Shown: positions 10,340-21,656 of the stretch, one piece after another
Numbering within the stretch: position 1 is the stretch's first letter
Layout of the letters: every line of letters begins with the position of its first letter
Source: Cupriavidus laharis
Lineage (GTDB): Bacteria > Pseudomonadota > Gammaproteobacteria > Burkholderiales > Burkholderiaceae
Reading direction: 5' to 3'
DNA length: 64,000 nt
Assembly: GCF_914271435.1 (NCBI RefSeq)
Contig: NZ_CAJZAI010000001.1
Span: forward strand, 310,001-374,000
Program-made: the position numbers and the translations under genes
Notes under the pieces: model-generated
The model's input: the letters and a program-made list of their open reading frames with translations, nothing else
Told to the model about the DNA's origin: nothing
Database searches by the model: none

Positions 10340-12112
10340 GTGAGTAATCCAGCTAAGTCCGAACAATCGGCCGGACATGACGTAAAGGTAGGCAAGCGCC
10401 TGATGGGCTATCTGCGGCCCGAGTTGCGCGTTTTCATTGCCGCCGTTCTGGCCATGGCCGTGGTCGCGGCCAGCGAGGGCGTGATCCCGAAGGTCGTCAA
10501 CGACCTGCTCGACAAGGGTTTTGGCGGCGAATACGCCGGCAAGCTGTGGCATGTCCCCGCCATCCTGACGGGCGTGGCGCTGATCCGCGGCGTGGCCCAG
10601 TTCGCGTCGGGCTACTTGCTGAGCCTGATCTCGAACCGCGTGCTGCTGAAGATGCGCATGCAGATGTTCGACCGCATGCTGCACGCGCCGGCCCAGTTCT
10701 ATCACCGCAATACCGCGGCGTCGCTGATCAACGCGGTGATCTTCGAAGTGAACCAGGTGCTGTCGATCCTGACCAGCGTGTTCATCACGCTCGTGCGGGA
10801 TTCGCTGACCGTGGTGGCGCTGCTGATCTATCTGTTTTATACGAACTGGCGCCTGACGCTGATCGTGGCCGTGATCCTGCCCGTGATCGGCTACCTGATG
10901 TCGAAGATCAACCGGCGCCTGCGCCGTCTCAACCGGGACCACCAGACACTGACCAACAGCGCTGCGTACGTGGTCGAGGAGGCCGCTGGCGGCTTCAAGG
11001 TCGTGAAGCTGCATGGCGGCGAGGCTTACGAGATGAGCCGGTTCCGCAATATGGCTGAGCGGCTGAAGAACTACTCGATGCGCATGGCTGTGGCCGGTGG
11101 CCTGAACCAGCCGGTGACGGCTTTCCTGGCCGCGCTGGCGCTGTCGGTGATCATTACCATCGCCATGATCCAGGCGCAGGGCAACCAGACCACGATCGGT
11201 GGCTTCACCGGTTTCGTGATGGCCATGCTGCTGCTGATCTCGCCGCTCAAGCACCTCACCGACATCAACCAGCCGCTCACGCGCGGCCTGACCGCGGCTG
11301 AGATGATTTTCCGGCTGATCGATGAACCGGTGGAGCCGCAGGACGGCGGTGTCCGCATCGAACGTGCCAAGGGCGACCTGGTGTTCGAGCGCGTCGGCTT
11401 CCGCTACGGCGAAGGCATGCGGCCGGCGCTGGAGGGCATCGATATCCGCGTACCTGCCGGCGAGGTGGTGGCGCTGGTCGGTCCTTCGGGCAGCGGCAAG
11501 ACCACGCTGGTCAACCTGGTGCCGCGCTTCTTCGACCCGACCGACGGCCGCATCCTGCTGGACGGCCATGCCATCGGCGACATCGCACTGCGCGAGCTGC
11601 GCAACCAGATCGCCTTCGTCAGCCAGGATGTCGTGCTCTTCAACGACACGGTTGCCGCCAATGTGGCATACGGGGCACGATCCGAAGACGAGATCGACAT
11701 GGCGCGCGTCGAGCGGGCCCTGAAGGCCGCCTACCTGACCGATGTGGTGAAAAACCTGCCCGAAGGCGTCAACACCAACATTGGCGACAACGGCATGAAG
11801 CTCTCCGGCGGCCAGCGCCAGCGCCTGGCCATTGCCCGTGCGATCTACAAGGATGCGCCGATCCTGATCCTGGACGAAGCCACGTCGGCACTCGATTCGG
11901 AATCCGAACGCCAGGTGCAGGCCGCGCTCGAAGCACTGATGGTCGGCCGCACGACGCTGGTGATCGCGCACCGCCTGTCGACTATCGAGAATGCCGACCG
12001 CATCGTCGTGCTGGACCATGGCCGCGTGGCGGAGCAGGGAAGCCATGACGAACTGCTGGCCGCCAACGGCCTGTACGCCGGGCTGCACCGCATCCAGTTC
12101 GCTACACACTGA
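10340..12112 (+). CDS. msbA: lipid A export ATP-binding/permease protein MsbA
   Basis: MsbA flips lipid A-core across the inner membrane as a homodimeric ABC exporter. The 590-residue product starts at GTG 10340, nine bases after AGGG; reading frame upstream of it is Arg-rich and not protein-like. Residues about 20-320 form six membrane helices, followed by a nucleotide-binding domain with Walker [10 protein letters not shown] at 381-389, the signature LSGGQ at 488-492, Walker B ILILDEA and the switch His in VIAHRLST. Length and domain order are as expected. The next gene starts 78 bases on. Confidence 0.95.
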   Translation: MSNPAKSEQSAGHDVKVGKRLMGYLRPELRVFIAAVLAMAVVAASEGVIPKVVNDLLDKGFGGEYAGKLWHVPAILTGVALIRGVAQFASGYLLSLISNRVLLKMRMQMFDRMLHAPAQFYHRNTAASLINAVIFEVNQVLSILTSVFITLVRDSLTVVALLIYLFYTNWRLTLIVAVILPVIGYLMSKINRRLRRLNRDHQTLTNSAAYVVEEAAGGFKVVKLHGGEAYEMSRFRNMAERLKNYSMRMAVAGGLNQPVTAFLAALALSVIITIAMIQAQGNQTTIGGFTGFVMAMLLLISPLKHLTDINQPLTRGLTAAEMIFRLIDEPVEPQDGGVRIERAKGDLVFERVGFRYGEGMRPALEGIDIRVPAGEVVALVGPSGSGKTTLVNLVPRFFDPTDGRILLDGHAIGDIALRELRNQIAFVSQDVVLFNDTVAANVAYGARSEDEIDMARVERALKAAYLTDVVKNLPEGVNTNIGDNGMKLSGGQRQRLAIARAIYKDAPILILDEATSALDSESERQVQAALEALMVGRTTLVIAHRLSTIENADRIVVLDHGRVAEQGSHDELLAANGLYAGLHRIQFATH

Positions 12113-12190
12113 TCCTGGCCGGGGCTGCCGGCTTGCGGGTTGCGCCTTCGCTACAATGGGGCGACAACAACGACCGTGAGAGAGACAGCC

Positions 12191-12781
12191 ATGACCAGCC
12201 CGGCCCTTCCCATCAGCCGTTACCCGGTACCCGAACTGAAAGCGCTGCCCGAGGACATCCGGCGGCGCATCCTCGAAGTCCAGGAAAAGGCCGGTTTCGT
12301 CCCCAACGTCTTCCTGACGCTGGCCCACCGGCCTGACGAATTCCGCGCCTTCTTCGCCTACCACGACGCCCTGATGCTCAAGGACGGCGGCCTGACCAAG
12401 GGCGAGCGCGAGATGATCGTGGTCGCCACATCAGCGGCCAACCAGTGCCTGTACTGCGTGGTGGCGCACGGCGCCATCCTGCGCATCTACGAGAAAAAGC
12501 CGCTGGTGGCCGACCAGGTCGCGGTGAACTACCTGAAGGCCGATATCCCGCCACGCCAGCGCGCCATGCTCGATTTCGCGCTGAAGGTCTGCAAGGCCTC
12601 GCATGAGATCGGCGATGCCGATTTTGCTGCACTGCGCGAGCACGGCTTCAGCGATGAAGATGCATGGGATATCGCCGCCATCACCGCGTTCTTCGGCTTG
12701 TCGAACCGCATGGCCAACACGATCAGCATGCGCCCGAACGACGAGTTCTTCCTGATGGGGCGCGTGCCCAAGGGCAAGTAA
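12191..12781 (+). CDS. AhpD-like peroxidase-related protein (carboxymuconolactone decarboxylase family)
   Basis: The 196-residue product has the AhpD core with the redox motif CLYCVVAHG, in which C86 and C89 form the CxxC pair, followed by His at 93. The pattern LTKGEREMIVVATSAANQC and FFGLSNRMAN is typical of the uncharacterised peroxidase-related enzymes of this superfamily, which may reduce peroxides with a thiol partner. A GAGAGAGAC stretch precedes ATG 12191. It may be transcribed from its own TACAAT element near 12152, about 35 bases upstream. It converges with the lipoprotein gene. Specific substrate is unknown. Confidence 0.85.
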   Translation: MTSPALPISRYPVPELKALPEDIRRRILEVQEKAGFVPNVFLTLAHRPDEFRAFFAYHDALMLKDGGLTKGEREMIVVATSAANQCLYCVVAHGAILRIYEKKPLVADQVAVNYLKADIPPRQRAMLDFALKVCKASHEIGDADFAALREHGFSDEDAWDIAAITAFFGLSNRMANTISMRPNDEFFLMGRVPKGK

Positions 12782-12809
12782 GCCCATCCTTATGCCCCGG
12801 GGCGCGTGC

Positions 12810-13322
12810 TCAGCGGACCTCGGCGCAATCCCCGTTCCTCGGGTTGAACAGCACCGGCCAGGCCTGCTCATAGATGCCCGGCGTGCAGCGCTGCTGGCAA
12901 TTGGCATGCGCGAGCGTGACGCGCCGCGGGTCCTGCCAGATCAGCAGCTTGCACTGGGTGCCGTCGGTGGCTTCCAGCACGATGTGCGGTGTCTTCTGGA
13001 CTTGCTTGAAATCCGCCAGGTCGAACTGGCAACTGCCGCGCTTGGATACCCACAGCTTCCATTTCAGGGTCTTCACGTCGTTCGAGACCACACGCATCAC
13101 CGCATCTTCGCGGAAGCCGTCATCCTCGGTCCTGCGGCAGGTGCCGGCCAGGCTGATGTCGTGCGCCGCGATCGGCGTGGCACGGGGCTTTTCAGGGGCG
13201 GGCGTTGCGGCGGTTGGTGCCGATGGAAGTGGTGGGGGTGCCCGACGGGCGATCGGCAACTGCTCGCAGGCAGTGCACAAGAGTATGGCCAGGAAGCATG
13301 GGGCCAGGGGCGCGGCTTTCAT
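12810..13322 (-). CDS. putative lipoprotein
   Basis: The 170-residue product begins with a lipoprotein signal: MKAAPLAPCFLAILLCTAC, where the lipobox LCTAC places the acylated cysteine at residue 19. A Pro/Ala-rich linker follows (about residues 25-50). The C-terminal part (residues 55-170) has seven Cys, probably disulfide-linked, and a compact beta-rich pattern. No family is recognised. It is likely anchored in the outer membrane facing the periplasm. Confidence 0.7.
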   Translation of the reverse strand: MKAAPLAPCFLAILLCTACEQLPIARRAPPPLPSAPTAATPAPEKPRATPIAAHDISLAGTCRRTEDDGFREDAVMRVVSNDVKTLKWKLWVSKRGSCQFDLADFKQVQKTPHIVLEATDGTQCKLLIWQDPRRVTLAHANCQQRCTPGIYEQAWPVLFNPRNGDCAEVR

Positions 13323-13695
13323 GCGGGTACCTCACTACGGAACGCCTGCGGCATGCGGGCTGCCGCTCCGCGTTTGCGGATCGGATGGCGTTAACTGAGT
13401 TATAGCGGATCGCTGCGAACGCGCATGTCCACTACGGGCGCCCGCGCATAGGTAGAAACACCAGACCGTTGCGTCATGCAGATGTGCCGGCCGGAACAGC
13501 TCGTTGAGCGCTGCCGCTTATGTCCGGGCTTGGGGGCTGTTGCTGAAAAATACAGGAATTTCAGCAACAAAGCCTGCCACAGGGTCGATACGATAGTTGC
13601 TGCTCTCGGATGAGAGTGGATCGCCAGCCATTCCTCTGGCGGCCAGGCTGCAGCGCGCTTCTCCGCTTTTTTTTTGGGGCAATACCGACAATGAC
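13323..13695. other. gene-free stretch between the lipoprotein and the alr remnant
   Basis: No frame here has protein-like composition or a good ribosome binding site. It holds a 10-bp inverted repeat (listed separately) and a T9 run at about 13669-13677, just before the alr remnant. Confidence 0.6.
13539..13568. repeat. 10-bp perfect inverted repeat
   Basis: GTTGCTGAAA at 13539-13548 and TTTCAGCAAC at 13559-13568 flank a ten-base spacer. The spacer and inner arms are A/T-rich. It could be an operator for the adjacent alanine racemase gene when intact, or a hairpin; there is no T-run that would make it a terminator. Confidence 0.6.
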
Positions 13696-14163
13696 ATGCC
13701 ACGCCCCATCTCCATGACCATCCACCGGGCCGCGCTCGCCACCAACCTGGCCATTGCACGGCGTCTCGCGTCGGCGGACGGTTTCGCGCTGCTGGATCTG
13801 CATGAGGCCGCTCAGTTGCGGGATCTCGGCTGGACCGGGCCCATCCTGCTGCTCGAAGGCTTTTTCGACGAAAGCGATATTGCGCTGCTCGCATCGCTGC
13901 GCCTGACCACGGCGGTGCATGGCGAGGAGCAGTTGCGCATGCTCGAGGTCGCGTCGCACGGTGGCCGGTTGCCGCCGCAGTCGCTCGATGTTTGCCTGAA
14001 GCTGAACTCCGGCATGAACCGGCTCGGCTTCAGTCTCGACGAATATGGTGCCGCGTGGCGGCGCTTGAGCGACATCGCCGCGGTGCGGTCGGTGACCCAC
14101 ATGAGCCATTTCTCGGACGCGGATACGCAGAAAGGCGTCGCTGAACAGGCGGCTACGAGCTGA
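13696..14163 (+). pseudogene. alr: alanine racemase remnant, catalytic lysine segment and C-terminal half missing
   Basis: From ATG 13696 the frame gives 155 residues that clearly match alanine racemase: [20 protein letters not shown], then [43 protein letters not shown] and [11 protein letters not shown]. Intact enzymes are about 360-375 residues. Between ARRLA and ADGFALL about 30-35 residues are gone, including the AVVKANAYGHG motif that carries the PLP-binding lysine. The protein also stops after GVAEQAATS, so the C-terminal beta-domain with the catalytic tyrosine is absent. The internal loss is in frame. It cannot be a working racemase; another alr/dadX copy elsewhere is likely. Confidence 0.85.
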
Positions 14164-14205
14164 TGTGCGCGGTGGCACCGCGCGTCCCGGTTGTCGTGGC
14201 TGATT

Positions 14206-14232
14206 GAAGGAACGCGATCTGGCGCGTTCTTT
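14206..14232. terminator. weak bidirectional terminator-like hairpin
   Basis: GAACGCG pairs with CGCGTTC across a six-base loop; with flanking A/T bases the stem extends to ten pairs with one mismatch. It lies between the alr remnant (plus) and the rng stop codon (minus) and could serve both. The T-tracts are short. Confidence 0.45.
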
Positions 14233-14274
14233 CCTGAGATGCGGCCGGTCTTGCCTGGCGGCCGCGGATGAGAA

Positions 14275-15735
<1,461 letters not shown>

Positions 15736-15808
15736 GGCGGATGAAACGCGTTGCCGGTGTACCGGCGATGTATTGTCTGCCCGCGCTGGCGGGCTTAGGA
15801 GGTGCCGT

Positions 15809-16411
15809 TCAGAACCGCAGGCGGGCCTGCCTGAGTAACGCTGCCGTCTCAAACAGGGGCAGTCCCATGATACCTGAATAGCTGCCTTCGATCCGCTCGA
15901 CGAACTCGGCGGCGCGTCCCTGGATGCCGTAGGCGCCGGCTTTGCCAAGCGGCTCGCCGCTGGCGACGTAGCGTTCGATCTCGGGCGCGGTCATCGCGCG
16001 GAATGTGACGCGGGAGATCGACAGTGCGTGATGCATGCCCAGCGTCGAGACCACGGTGACGGCCGTCAGCACGCGGTGCGTCGTGCCGGACAGCGCAGCC
16101 AGCATGGCCGCGGCGTCGGCGCCGTCGGCCGGCTTGCCGAGGATGTCGCCGCCGAGGCAGACGGTGGTGTCGGAGGTGAGCACGGGCGCGTCGGGCAGCG
16201 CACGCCGCTCGCGGCGACGCAGCGCGGCTTCGGCCTTGAGGGCGCAGACGCGCTGGACGTAGTCGTCGGGCGTCTCGCCGGGCTGCACCAGTTCCAGTGC
16301 CTCCGCATCTTCTTCGTCGTCGGCGAGCAGCAGTTCATAGCGCACGCCAAGCTGCATCAGCAGTTCACGGCGGCGCGGGCTCTGGGAGGCGAGATAGAGG
16401 TAATCGTGCAT
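15809..16411 (-). CDS. maf: Maf-type nucleoside triphosphate pyrophosphatase (dTTP/UTP type)
   Basis: The 200-residue product carries [13 protein letters not shown] near the N-terminus, the Maf substrate-binding loop, and [18 protein letters not shown] and [10 protein letters not shown] further on. These fit the YhdE group that hydrolyses dTTP, UTP and modified pyrimidine nucleotides as house-cleaning. A GTG three bases upstream (16414) is an equally possible start. It lies between rng and rlmH on the minus strand. Confidence 0.92.
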   Translation of the reverse strand: MHDYLYLASQSPRRRELLMQLGVRYELLLADDEEDAEALELVQPGETPDDYVQRVCALKAEAALRRRERRALPDAPVLTSDTTVCLGGDILGKPADGADAAAMLAALSGTTHRVLTAVTVVSTLGMHHALSISRVTFRAMTAPEIERYVASGEPLGKAGAYGIQGRAAEFVERIEGSYSGIMGLPLFETAALLRQARLRF

Positions 16412-16496
16412 CACGGCGGGCGGGGAGCGGAGATATTCGGGAGCAGGGAAGCCGGAAGCGGCTGCCCAAGGCCCGCATTGTACTGCCGGCGCCGGC

Positions 16497-16976
16497 TCAG
16501 GCCCGGTGATAGGGATGGTTCTGCGTGACCGACCAGGCGCGGTAGAGCTGTTCGGCCAGCAGCACCCGCACCATGCCGTGGGGCAGGGTGAGGCTGGACA
16601 GGCGCAGCAGCGTCTGCGCCTTGGCCTTCAGCGCCGGATCAAGGCCGTCGGCCCCGCCGATCAGGAAGGCCACATCGCCGCCTTCGCGCTGCCAGTCGGT
16701 AAGCTGGCCGGCGAGCTGCACCGTGGTGAAATCACGCCCGCGCTCGTCCAGCGCCACGATGCGGCATTGCCTCGACAGCGAAGCCAGCACCGCGTCAATG
16801 CGCGCGGCTTCGCGCTGCATCACCGTGGCGGCGTTGTTGGAGGAGGAGCGGGCTTCGGGCTTGACCTCGCGCAGTTCGATGCGCAGCTCCGGCGGCATGC
16901 GCTTGGCATACTCGTTGAAGCCGGTTTCGATCCAGCCAGGCATCTTGTGGCCGACCGCCACGATGACCAGTTGCAT
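16497..16976 (-). CDS. rlmH: 23S rRNA (pseudouridine-1915-N3) methyltransferase RlmH
   Basis: The 159-residue SPOUT methyltransferase starts [20 protein letters not shown] and includes [19 protein letters not shown] and the C-terminal [21 protein letters not shown], all diagnostic. It methylates a pseudouridine in helix 69 of 23S rRNA. Length is close to the usual 155. It follows rsfS in the same transcript direction, as in most proteobacteria. Confidence 0.96.
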   Translation of the reverse strand: MQLVIVAVGHKMPGWIETGFNEYAKRMPPELRIELREVKPEARSSSNNAATVMQREAARIDAVLASLSRQCRIVALDERGRDFTTVQLAGQLTDWQREGGDVAFLIGGADGLDPALKAKAQTLLRLSSLTLPHGMVRVLLAEQLYRAWSVTQNHPYHRA

Positions 16977-17021
16977 GGGGTGCGTTACCGCGCCGCGGGA
17001 GCCGCGCGTGCGAAGTCAGAC

Positions 17022-17717
17022 TCAGGCCGAGCGCGTGGTGCGCTTGCGGGCAGCCGGCTTGGCGGCACCGGTCTTGGCCGCGGCAGTACGCGTGGCGGTC
17101 TTGCGCGCCGGGGTGCCGGCAGCCGTCTTGCGCGGCGCAGCGGCGCGCGTGGCGCTGGTTTTTGTTGCCGCAGTCTTGCGGGCCGGTTTGCGGATGGTGG
17201 CGATGGCGTCCGGATCGGTGTCCTCGTGGCCCATCGGCGGCGAGGGTTCCTTCATGCCTTCGGGCAGGCGGGCCAGGGCCGGGCGCAGGTTGCTGGCGCG
17301 GCGCGTGCGCGGCGCCGGTGCTTCGTCCTCGTCGTCATCCATTGGCTCGCTGGCCTTGGCCAGGCCCTTGGCGGCGGCCAGCTTCATGCGCACCGGCTTG
17401 TCGCCCCAGATCTCTTCAAGGTTGTAGTACAGGCGCAGTTGCGGCTGCAGGATGTGCACCACCGCGTCGCCGCAGTCGACCAGCACCCATTCACCGGTTT
17501 CCAGGCCTTCCACCGCAACGATATGGCCGCCGGCTTCCTTCACCGTGTCACGCACCGACGCCGCCAGCGCCTTGGTCTGGCGATTGGATGTCCCGCTGGC
17601 AATCACCACCCGGTCGAACAGCTCGGTCAGGTGGGTGGTGTCGTACACCTTGATGTCCTGCGCTTTGACATCCTCGAGGCCGTCGACGATGGCGCGTTGC
17701 AGTTTGCGAATATCCAT
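17022..17717 (-). CDS. rsfS: ribosome silencing factor RsfS with long basic tail
   Basis: RsfS binds L14 on the 50S subunit and blocks subunit joining in starvation. Residues 1-115 form the standard domain: MDIRKLQRAIVDGLEDVKAQ, VIASGTSNRQTKALA and GDAVVHILQPQLRLYYNLEE. The protein then goes on to 231 residues, about twice the usual length. An acidic patch (DDDEDE) is followed by a tail of repeated Lys-Thr-Ala/Arg-Lys-Thr units that looks like histone H1-type or ribosome-binding tails. The tail is in frame and free of stops. It lies between nadD and rlmH. Confidence 0.94.
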   Translation of the reverse strand: MDIRKLQRAIVDGLEDVKAQDIKVYDTTHLTELFDRVVIASGTSNRQTKALAASVRDTVKEAGGHIVAVEGLETGEWVLVDCGDAVVHILQPQLRLYYNLEEIWGDKPVRMKLAAAKGLAKASEPMDDDEDEAPAPRTRRASNLRPALARLPEGMKEPSPPMGHEDTDPDAIATIRKPARKTAATKTSATRAAAPRKTAAGTPARKTATRTAAAKTGAAKPAARKRTTRSA

Positions 17718-17758
17718 GGTGCGTTCTTGTTCAGCTGAAATCGTTGGGGGCGGCCAGT

Positions 17759-18481
17759 TCAGGCCTGGCCTGAGGCGGGGCGGTATAGCCCCTGGCTCGC
17801 AATGTAGTGTGCCACGCCGGCTGGCAGTTGGTCACCCGCCGGTGGAAGGCCGGATGCCAGGCGCTGGCGCAGGCCGGTGGAAGACAGGTCGACAGAGAGG
17901 GTCTGGTCAATCCACATCCGGCCGGAGGGCGTGCATTGTATCAGGTGCGTGTCGGCCTGGCGCGCGGCCAGTGCTTCGCGCACCGGGCCTTCGAGTTCCG
18001 ACAAGTCGAAGCCGGGGCGCGTGGCCGTGCACAAGTGGACATGCGCGAACAATTCCTGCCAGCCGTGCCACGTGTGCAGGCGCAGGAGCTGGTCTGCGCC
18101 CATCAGCCAGCACAGCGAGGCTTCGGGGCCGTATTCGGCACGCAGCTGGCGCACGGTGTCGATGGTGTAGCTCGGGCCGGCGCGGTCCACCTCCATGCGG
18201 CTTACGCGGATCTTTGTCCCGGTGCCGGTCAGTGCGGCGGCCGCGAGCTCCGTCATGGCGAACCGGTCCTCGGCAGGGGTCACGTCGGCGCCCTTCTGCC
18301 AGGACTGGCCGGTCGGAATCCATACCAGTTCGTCGAGCCCCAGATGGTCGATGCACAAGCTGGCCAGCGCGAGATGGCCAATATGGGGCGGGTCGAAAGT
18401 GCCGCCGAGGATACCCAGGCGATAGGGGCGGGCGTCTTTGCCGGCTGCGGCCGGCACGGCGTCTTGATCGGGATGTGCCAT
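17759..18481 (-). CDS. nadD: nicotinate-nucleotide adenylyltransferase
   Basis: NadD makes deamido-NAD from nicotinate mononucleotide and ATP. The 240-residue product has the nucleotidyltransferase motif GILGGTFDPPHIGHLALA near residue 25, WIPTGQSWQK, and the C-terminal SVDLSSTGLRQRL (the ISSTxxR motif). The first 20 residues are a poorly conserved extension. It sits 10 bases downstream of hemF and 41 bases upstream of rsfS. Confidence 0.95.
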   Translation of the reverse strand: MAHPDQDAVPAAAGKDARPYRLGILGGTFDPPHIGHLALASLCIDHLGLDELVWIPTGQSWQKGADVTPAEDRFAMTELAAAALTGTGTKIRVSRMEVDRAGPSYTIDTVRQLRAEYGPEASLCWLMGADQLLRLHTWHGWQELFAHVHLCTATRPGFDLSELEGPVREALAARQADTHLIQCTPSGRMWIDQTLSVDLSSTGLRQRLASGLPPAGDQLPAGVAHYIASQGLYRPASGQA

Positions 18482-18491
18482 AAGGTTGCCG

Positions 18492-19403
18492 TCAGGCCCA
18501 GTCGCGCGCCGGCAGGAAGTCGGTGTACAGCGCGCTTTCCGCGCTGCCCGCTTCCGGCTGCCAGTCGTAGCGCCATGTCACCTGCGGCGGCATCGACATC
18601 AGGATCGATTCGGCGCGGCCGCCGGACTGCAGTCCGAACAGCGTGCCGCGGTCGAAAACCAGGTTGAACTCAACGTAGCGGCCGCGGCGGTATGCCTGGA
18701 AGTCGCGTTCGCGCTCGCCGTAGGGCGTGTCCTTGCGGCGCTCCAGGATCGGCAGGTAGGCGTCCAGGAAAGCGTCGCCCACGCTACGCATCATCTCGAA
18801 GCTGCGGTGGAAGCCCAGCGCCGAGAAGTCGTCAAAGAAGATGCCGCCAATGCCACGCGCCTCGCCACGGTGCTTGAGGAAGAAGTACTCGTCGCACCAC
18901 TGCTTGAAGCGCGGATACAACTCGTGGCCGAACGGCGCCAGCGACTGCTTGCAGGTGCGGTGGAAATGCACGCAGTCGTCGGCGTTGCCGTAGTACGGCG
19001 TCAGGTCCATGCCGCCGCCGAACCACCAGACCGGATCGGCATCGGGCTTGATGGCAATGAAGCAGCGCACGTTCATGTGCACCGTGGGTACGTACGGGTT
19101 GCGCGGATGGAAGACCAGCGACACACCCATCGCCTCGAAGCTGCGCCCGGCCAGTTCGGGCCGGTTGGCGCTGGCCGACGGGGGCAGGGTGTCGCCGGTG
19201 ACGTGCGAAAAGCCCACGCCGGCGCGCTCCATCACGGCGCCGCCTTCCAGGATGCGGGTGCGGCCGCTGCCGCACAGGCGCTCGGTGGGCGGCTTTTCCC
19301 AGGCGTCGGTCAGGAACGGCTGTCCGTCGATGGCGGCGACGGCGTCGGTGATGCGGTCTTGCAGACCGAGCAGATAGGCACGGACTGCCTGGGAATCGAT
19401 CAT
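18492..19403 (-). CDS. hemF: oxygen-dependent coproporphyrinogen III oxidase
   Basis: HemF decarboxylates two propionates of coproporphyrinogen III in haem synthesis. The 303-residue product starts at ATG 19403 ([19 protein letters not shown]) and has [55 protein letters not shown] and [16 protein letters not shown]. An in-frame start ten residues upstream is less likely. Full length and intact motifs indicate a working enzyme. Confidence 0.97.
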   Translation of the reverse strand: MIDSQAVRAYLLGLQDRITDAVAAIDGQPFLTDAWEKPPTERLCGSGRTRILEGGAVMERAGVGFSHVTGDTLPPSASANRPELAGRSFEAMGVSLVFHPRNPYVPTVHMNVRCFIAIKPDADPVWWFGGGMDLTPYYGNADDCVHFHRTCKQSLAPFGHELYPRFKQWCDEYFFLKHRGEARGIGGIFFDDFSALGFHRSFEMMRSVGDAFLDAYLPILERRKDTPYGERERDFQAYRRGRYVEFNLVFDRGTLFGLQSGGRAESILMSMPPQVTWRYDWQPEAGSAESALYTDFLPARDWA

Positions 19404-19580
19404 GGCGTGTAGGGGCGCAGGCCCCGGATGCAAGGGCGGCCGGGCTGGCGGTTGGCCGGCCCGGCCGTCATGGGAGTGTCACGATTGTAACGGCTGGCGC
19501 GCCACTTGCCCGCGCGCGCCGTCCGAACGTGACGGGCCGCCAGGGGCCGGTCCGGCCCGGTGGCGGCGCCAGTTCGGCTG

Positions 19581-20849
19581 TCAGCGCTTGATGGCGCGGT
19601 AGCCGATGTCGGTGCGGTACTGCATGCCATCGAAGTGGATCTGCTCCACGGCGGCGTAGGCAGCGCGTTGTGCCGCCTTGACGGTATCGGCCAGGCCCAC
19701 CACGCACAGCACGCGTCCGCCCGTGGTCAGCAGCGTGCCGTCCTTGAGCGTGGTGCCGGCGTGGAAGGTCACGCTGTCGTCGGTTTCGGCCGGGATGCCG
19801 GTGATGGCATCGCCCTTGCGCGGCGCGTCAGGGTAGCCATAGGCCGCCATCACGACGCCCAGCGCGGTGCGGCGGTCCCAGTCCAGCTCGACCTGGTCAA
19901 GCTTGCCCGACACGGCGGCCTCCATCACGTCGACCAGGTCGGTCTTCAGGCGCGCCATGATCGGCTGGGTTTCCGGGTCGCCCATGCGGCAGTTGAATTC
20001 CAGCGTCTTCGGATTGCCATCCTTGTCGATCATCAGGCCGGCGTACAGGAAGCCCGTGTACGGAATGCCGTCCTTCTCCATGCCGCGCACGGTCGGCAGG
20101 ATGATTTCGCGCAGCGCGCGCGCATGCAGCGCAGGCGTGACCACCGGCGCGGGCGAGTAGGCACCCATGCCGCCGGTGTTCGGGCCGGCGTCGCCGTCCA
20201 GCAGGCGCTTGTGATCCTGGCTGGTGGCCAGTGCCAGCACGTTCTTGCCGTCCACGAGCACGATGAAGCTGGCTTCCTCGCCGTCCAGGAACTCCTCGAC
20301 CACCACGCGCGCGCCGGCGTCGCCGAGCTTGTTGTCGGCCAGCATCATGTCGACGGCAGCGTGCGCTTCTTCCAGGCTCATGGCGACGACGACGCCCTTG
20401 CCGGCGGCCAGGCCGTCAGCCTTGATCACGATCGGCGCGCCCTGCGCATCGATGTAGGCGTGGGCCTGGGCGGCATCGGAAAAAGTCTGGTAGGCCGCTG
20501 TCGGAATGCCGTGGCGGTGCATGAAAGCCTTGGCGAAATCCTTGGACGACTCAAGCTGCGCGGCGGCCTTGGTCGGCCCGAAGATGCGCAGGCCCTTGGC
20601 ACGGAACACGTCCACGATGCCGGCGGCCAGCGGCGCCTCGGGGCCGACCACGGTGAAGGCCACGCCTTCGCGCTCGGCAAAGGCGGCCAGCACTTCCGGA
20701 TCCGTCAGAGGAACATTCTGCAGGCGCTTGTCGAGCGCGGTGCCGCCGTTGCCCGGTGCCACATACACCACCTGCATCTTGGGGGATTGGGCCAATTTCC
20801 AGGCCAGCGCGTGTTCACGTCCACCCGAGCCGACAACCAATACTTTCAT
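19581..20849 (-). CDS. purD: phosphoribosylamine-glycine ligase (GAR synthetase)
   Basis: PurD catalyses the second step of purine synthesis, joining glycine to phosphoribosylamine with ATP. The 422-residue ATP-grasp enzyme starts MKVLVVGSGGREHALAW and shows VVGPEAPLAAGIVD, IKADGLAAGKGVVVA, DGDAGPNTGGMGAYSPAP and LEFNCRMGDPETQ. It follows yebC in the same direction after a terminator hairpin. Confidence 0.97.
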   Translation of the reverse strand: MKVLVVGSGGREHALAWKLAQSPKMQVVYVAPGNGGTALDKRLQNVPLTDPEVLAAFAEREGVAFTVVGPEAPLAAGIVDVFRAKGLRIFGPTKAAAQLESSKDFAKAFMHRHGIPTAAYQTFSDAAQAHAYIDAQGAPIVIKADGLAAGKGVVVAMSLEEAHAAVDMMLADNKLGDAGARVVVEEFLDGEEASFIVLVDGKNVLALATSQDHKRLLDGDAGPNTGGMGAYSPAPVVTPALHARALREIILPTVRGMEKDGIPYTGFLYAGLMIDKDGNPKTLEFNCRMGDPETQPIMARLKTDLVDVMEAAVSGKLDQVELDWDRRTALGVVMAAYGYPDAPRKGDAITGIPAETDDSVTFHAGTTLKDGTLLTTGGRVLCVVGLADTVKAAQRAAYAAVEQIHFDGMQYRTDIGYRAIKR

Positions 20850-20877
20850 GATCCACTGCCAGAAAAGAAACGCATGC

Positions 20878-20909
20878 AAAAAGGCGGCAGCTCTTCATGC
20901 GCTGCCGCC
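20878..20909 (-). terminator. terminator after yebC
   Basis: Read on the minus strand, GGCGGCAGC and GCTGCCGCC form a nine-pair stem with a nine-base loop, followed by five T's. It lies between the yebC stop and the purD start, so it may end or attenuate yebC transcripts. Confidence 0.75.
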
Positions 20910-20930
20910 CGGGGGGCAAATCAAGTCTAC

Positions 20931-21656
20931 TTACTCTTCGATGACCGCGTTGGTGAAGACTTCCTGCACGTCATCGAGGTTTTCGAGGGCGTCCAGCAGT
21001 TTCTGCATCTTCGCCGCGTCGTCGCCCGTAAATTCGACTTCGTTCTGCGGCTTCATCACCACGTCGGCCACTTCGGCCTTGAAGCCGGCGGCTTCCAGTG
21101 CCGCCTTGACCGCGGAAAAGTCGTTCGGCGGGCAGGTGACTTCGATCGAGCCGTCGTCGTTGGTGACGACGTCGTCGGCACCGGCTTCCAGCGCGGCGTC
21201 CATCAGCTTGTCTTCCGGCGTGCCAGGGGCGAACAGGAACTGGCCGCAATGGGTGAACATGAATGCCACCGAGCCTTCGGTGCCCATGTTGCCGCCGTGC
21301 TTGGAAAACGCGTGGCGCACTTCGGCCACGGTGCGCACACGGTTGTCGGTCAGGCAGTCGACAATGATCGCGGCGCCGCTCAGGCCGTAGCCTTCGTAGC
21401 GGATTTCTTCATAGTTCACGCCTTCCAGGCCACCCACGCCGCGCTGGATCGCGCGCTGGATGTTGTCCTTGGGCATGTTGGCGTCCATCGCCTTGTCCAT
21501 GGACAGGCGCAGGCGCGGGTTGGAGTCGGCATCGCCGCCGCCGAGCTTGGCGGCCACGGTGATTTCCTTGATCAGGCGGGTCCAGATCTTGCCTCGCTTG
21601 GCGTCAGCGGCGGCTTTCTTGTGTTTGATATTGGCCCATTTCGAGTGACCGGCCAT
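20931..21656 (-). CDS. yebC: YebC/PmpR family regulatory protein
   Basis: The 241-residue product starts [20 protein letters not shown] and carries [19 protein letters not shown] and [11 protein letters not shown], diagnostic of the YebC/TACO1 family. Members act as DNA-binding regulators or as translation factors that relieve ribosome stalling; which applies here cannot be told. Full length. It heads the minus-strand series toward purD. Confidence 0.94.
   Translation of the reverse strand: MAGHSKWANIKHKKAAADAKRGKIWTRLIKEITVAAKLGGGDADSNPRLRLSMDKAMDANMPKDNIQRAIQRGVGGLEGVNYEEIRYEGYGLSGAAIIVDCLTDNRVRTVAEVRHAFSKHGGNMGTEGSVAFMFTHCGQFLFAPGTPEDKLMDAALEAGADDVVTNDDGSIEVTCPPNDFSAVKAALEAAGFKAEVADVVMKPQNEVEFTGDDAAKMQKLLDALENLDDVQEVFTNAVIEE

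Noticed and set aside
6859..10395. A minus-strand open frame of 1178 codons across dnaE
   Set aside because: It is a shadow of high-GC codon structure: the plus strand has all DnaE motifs, and the minus product is His/Arg/Leu-rich without domains.
10328..12364. Minus-strand open frame of 678 codons opposite msbA
   Set aside because: Shadow; msbA motifs are complete on the plus strand.
13400..14178. Minus-strand frames over the alr remnant
   Set aside because: The plus-strand alanine racemase match explains the DNA; the minus frames have no pattern.
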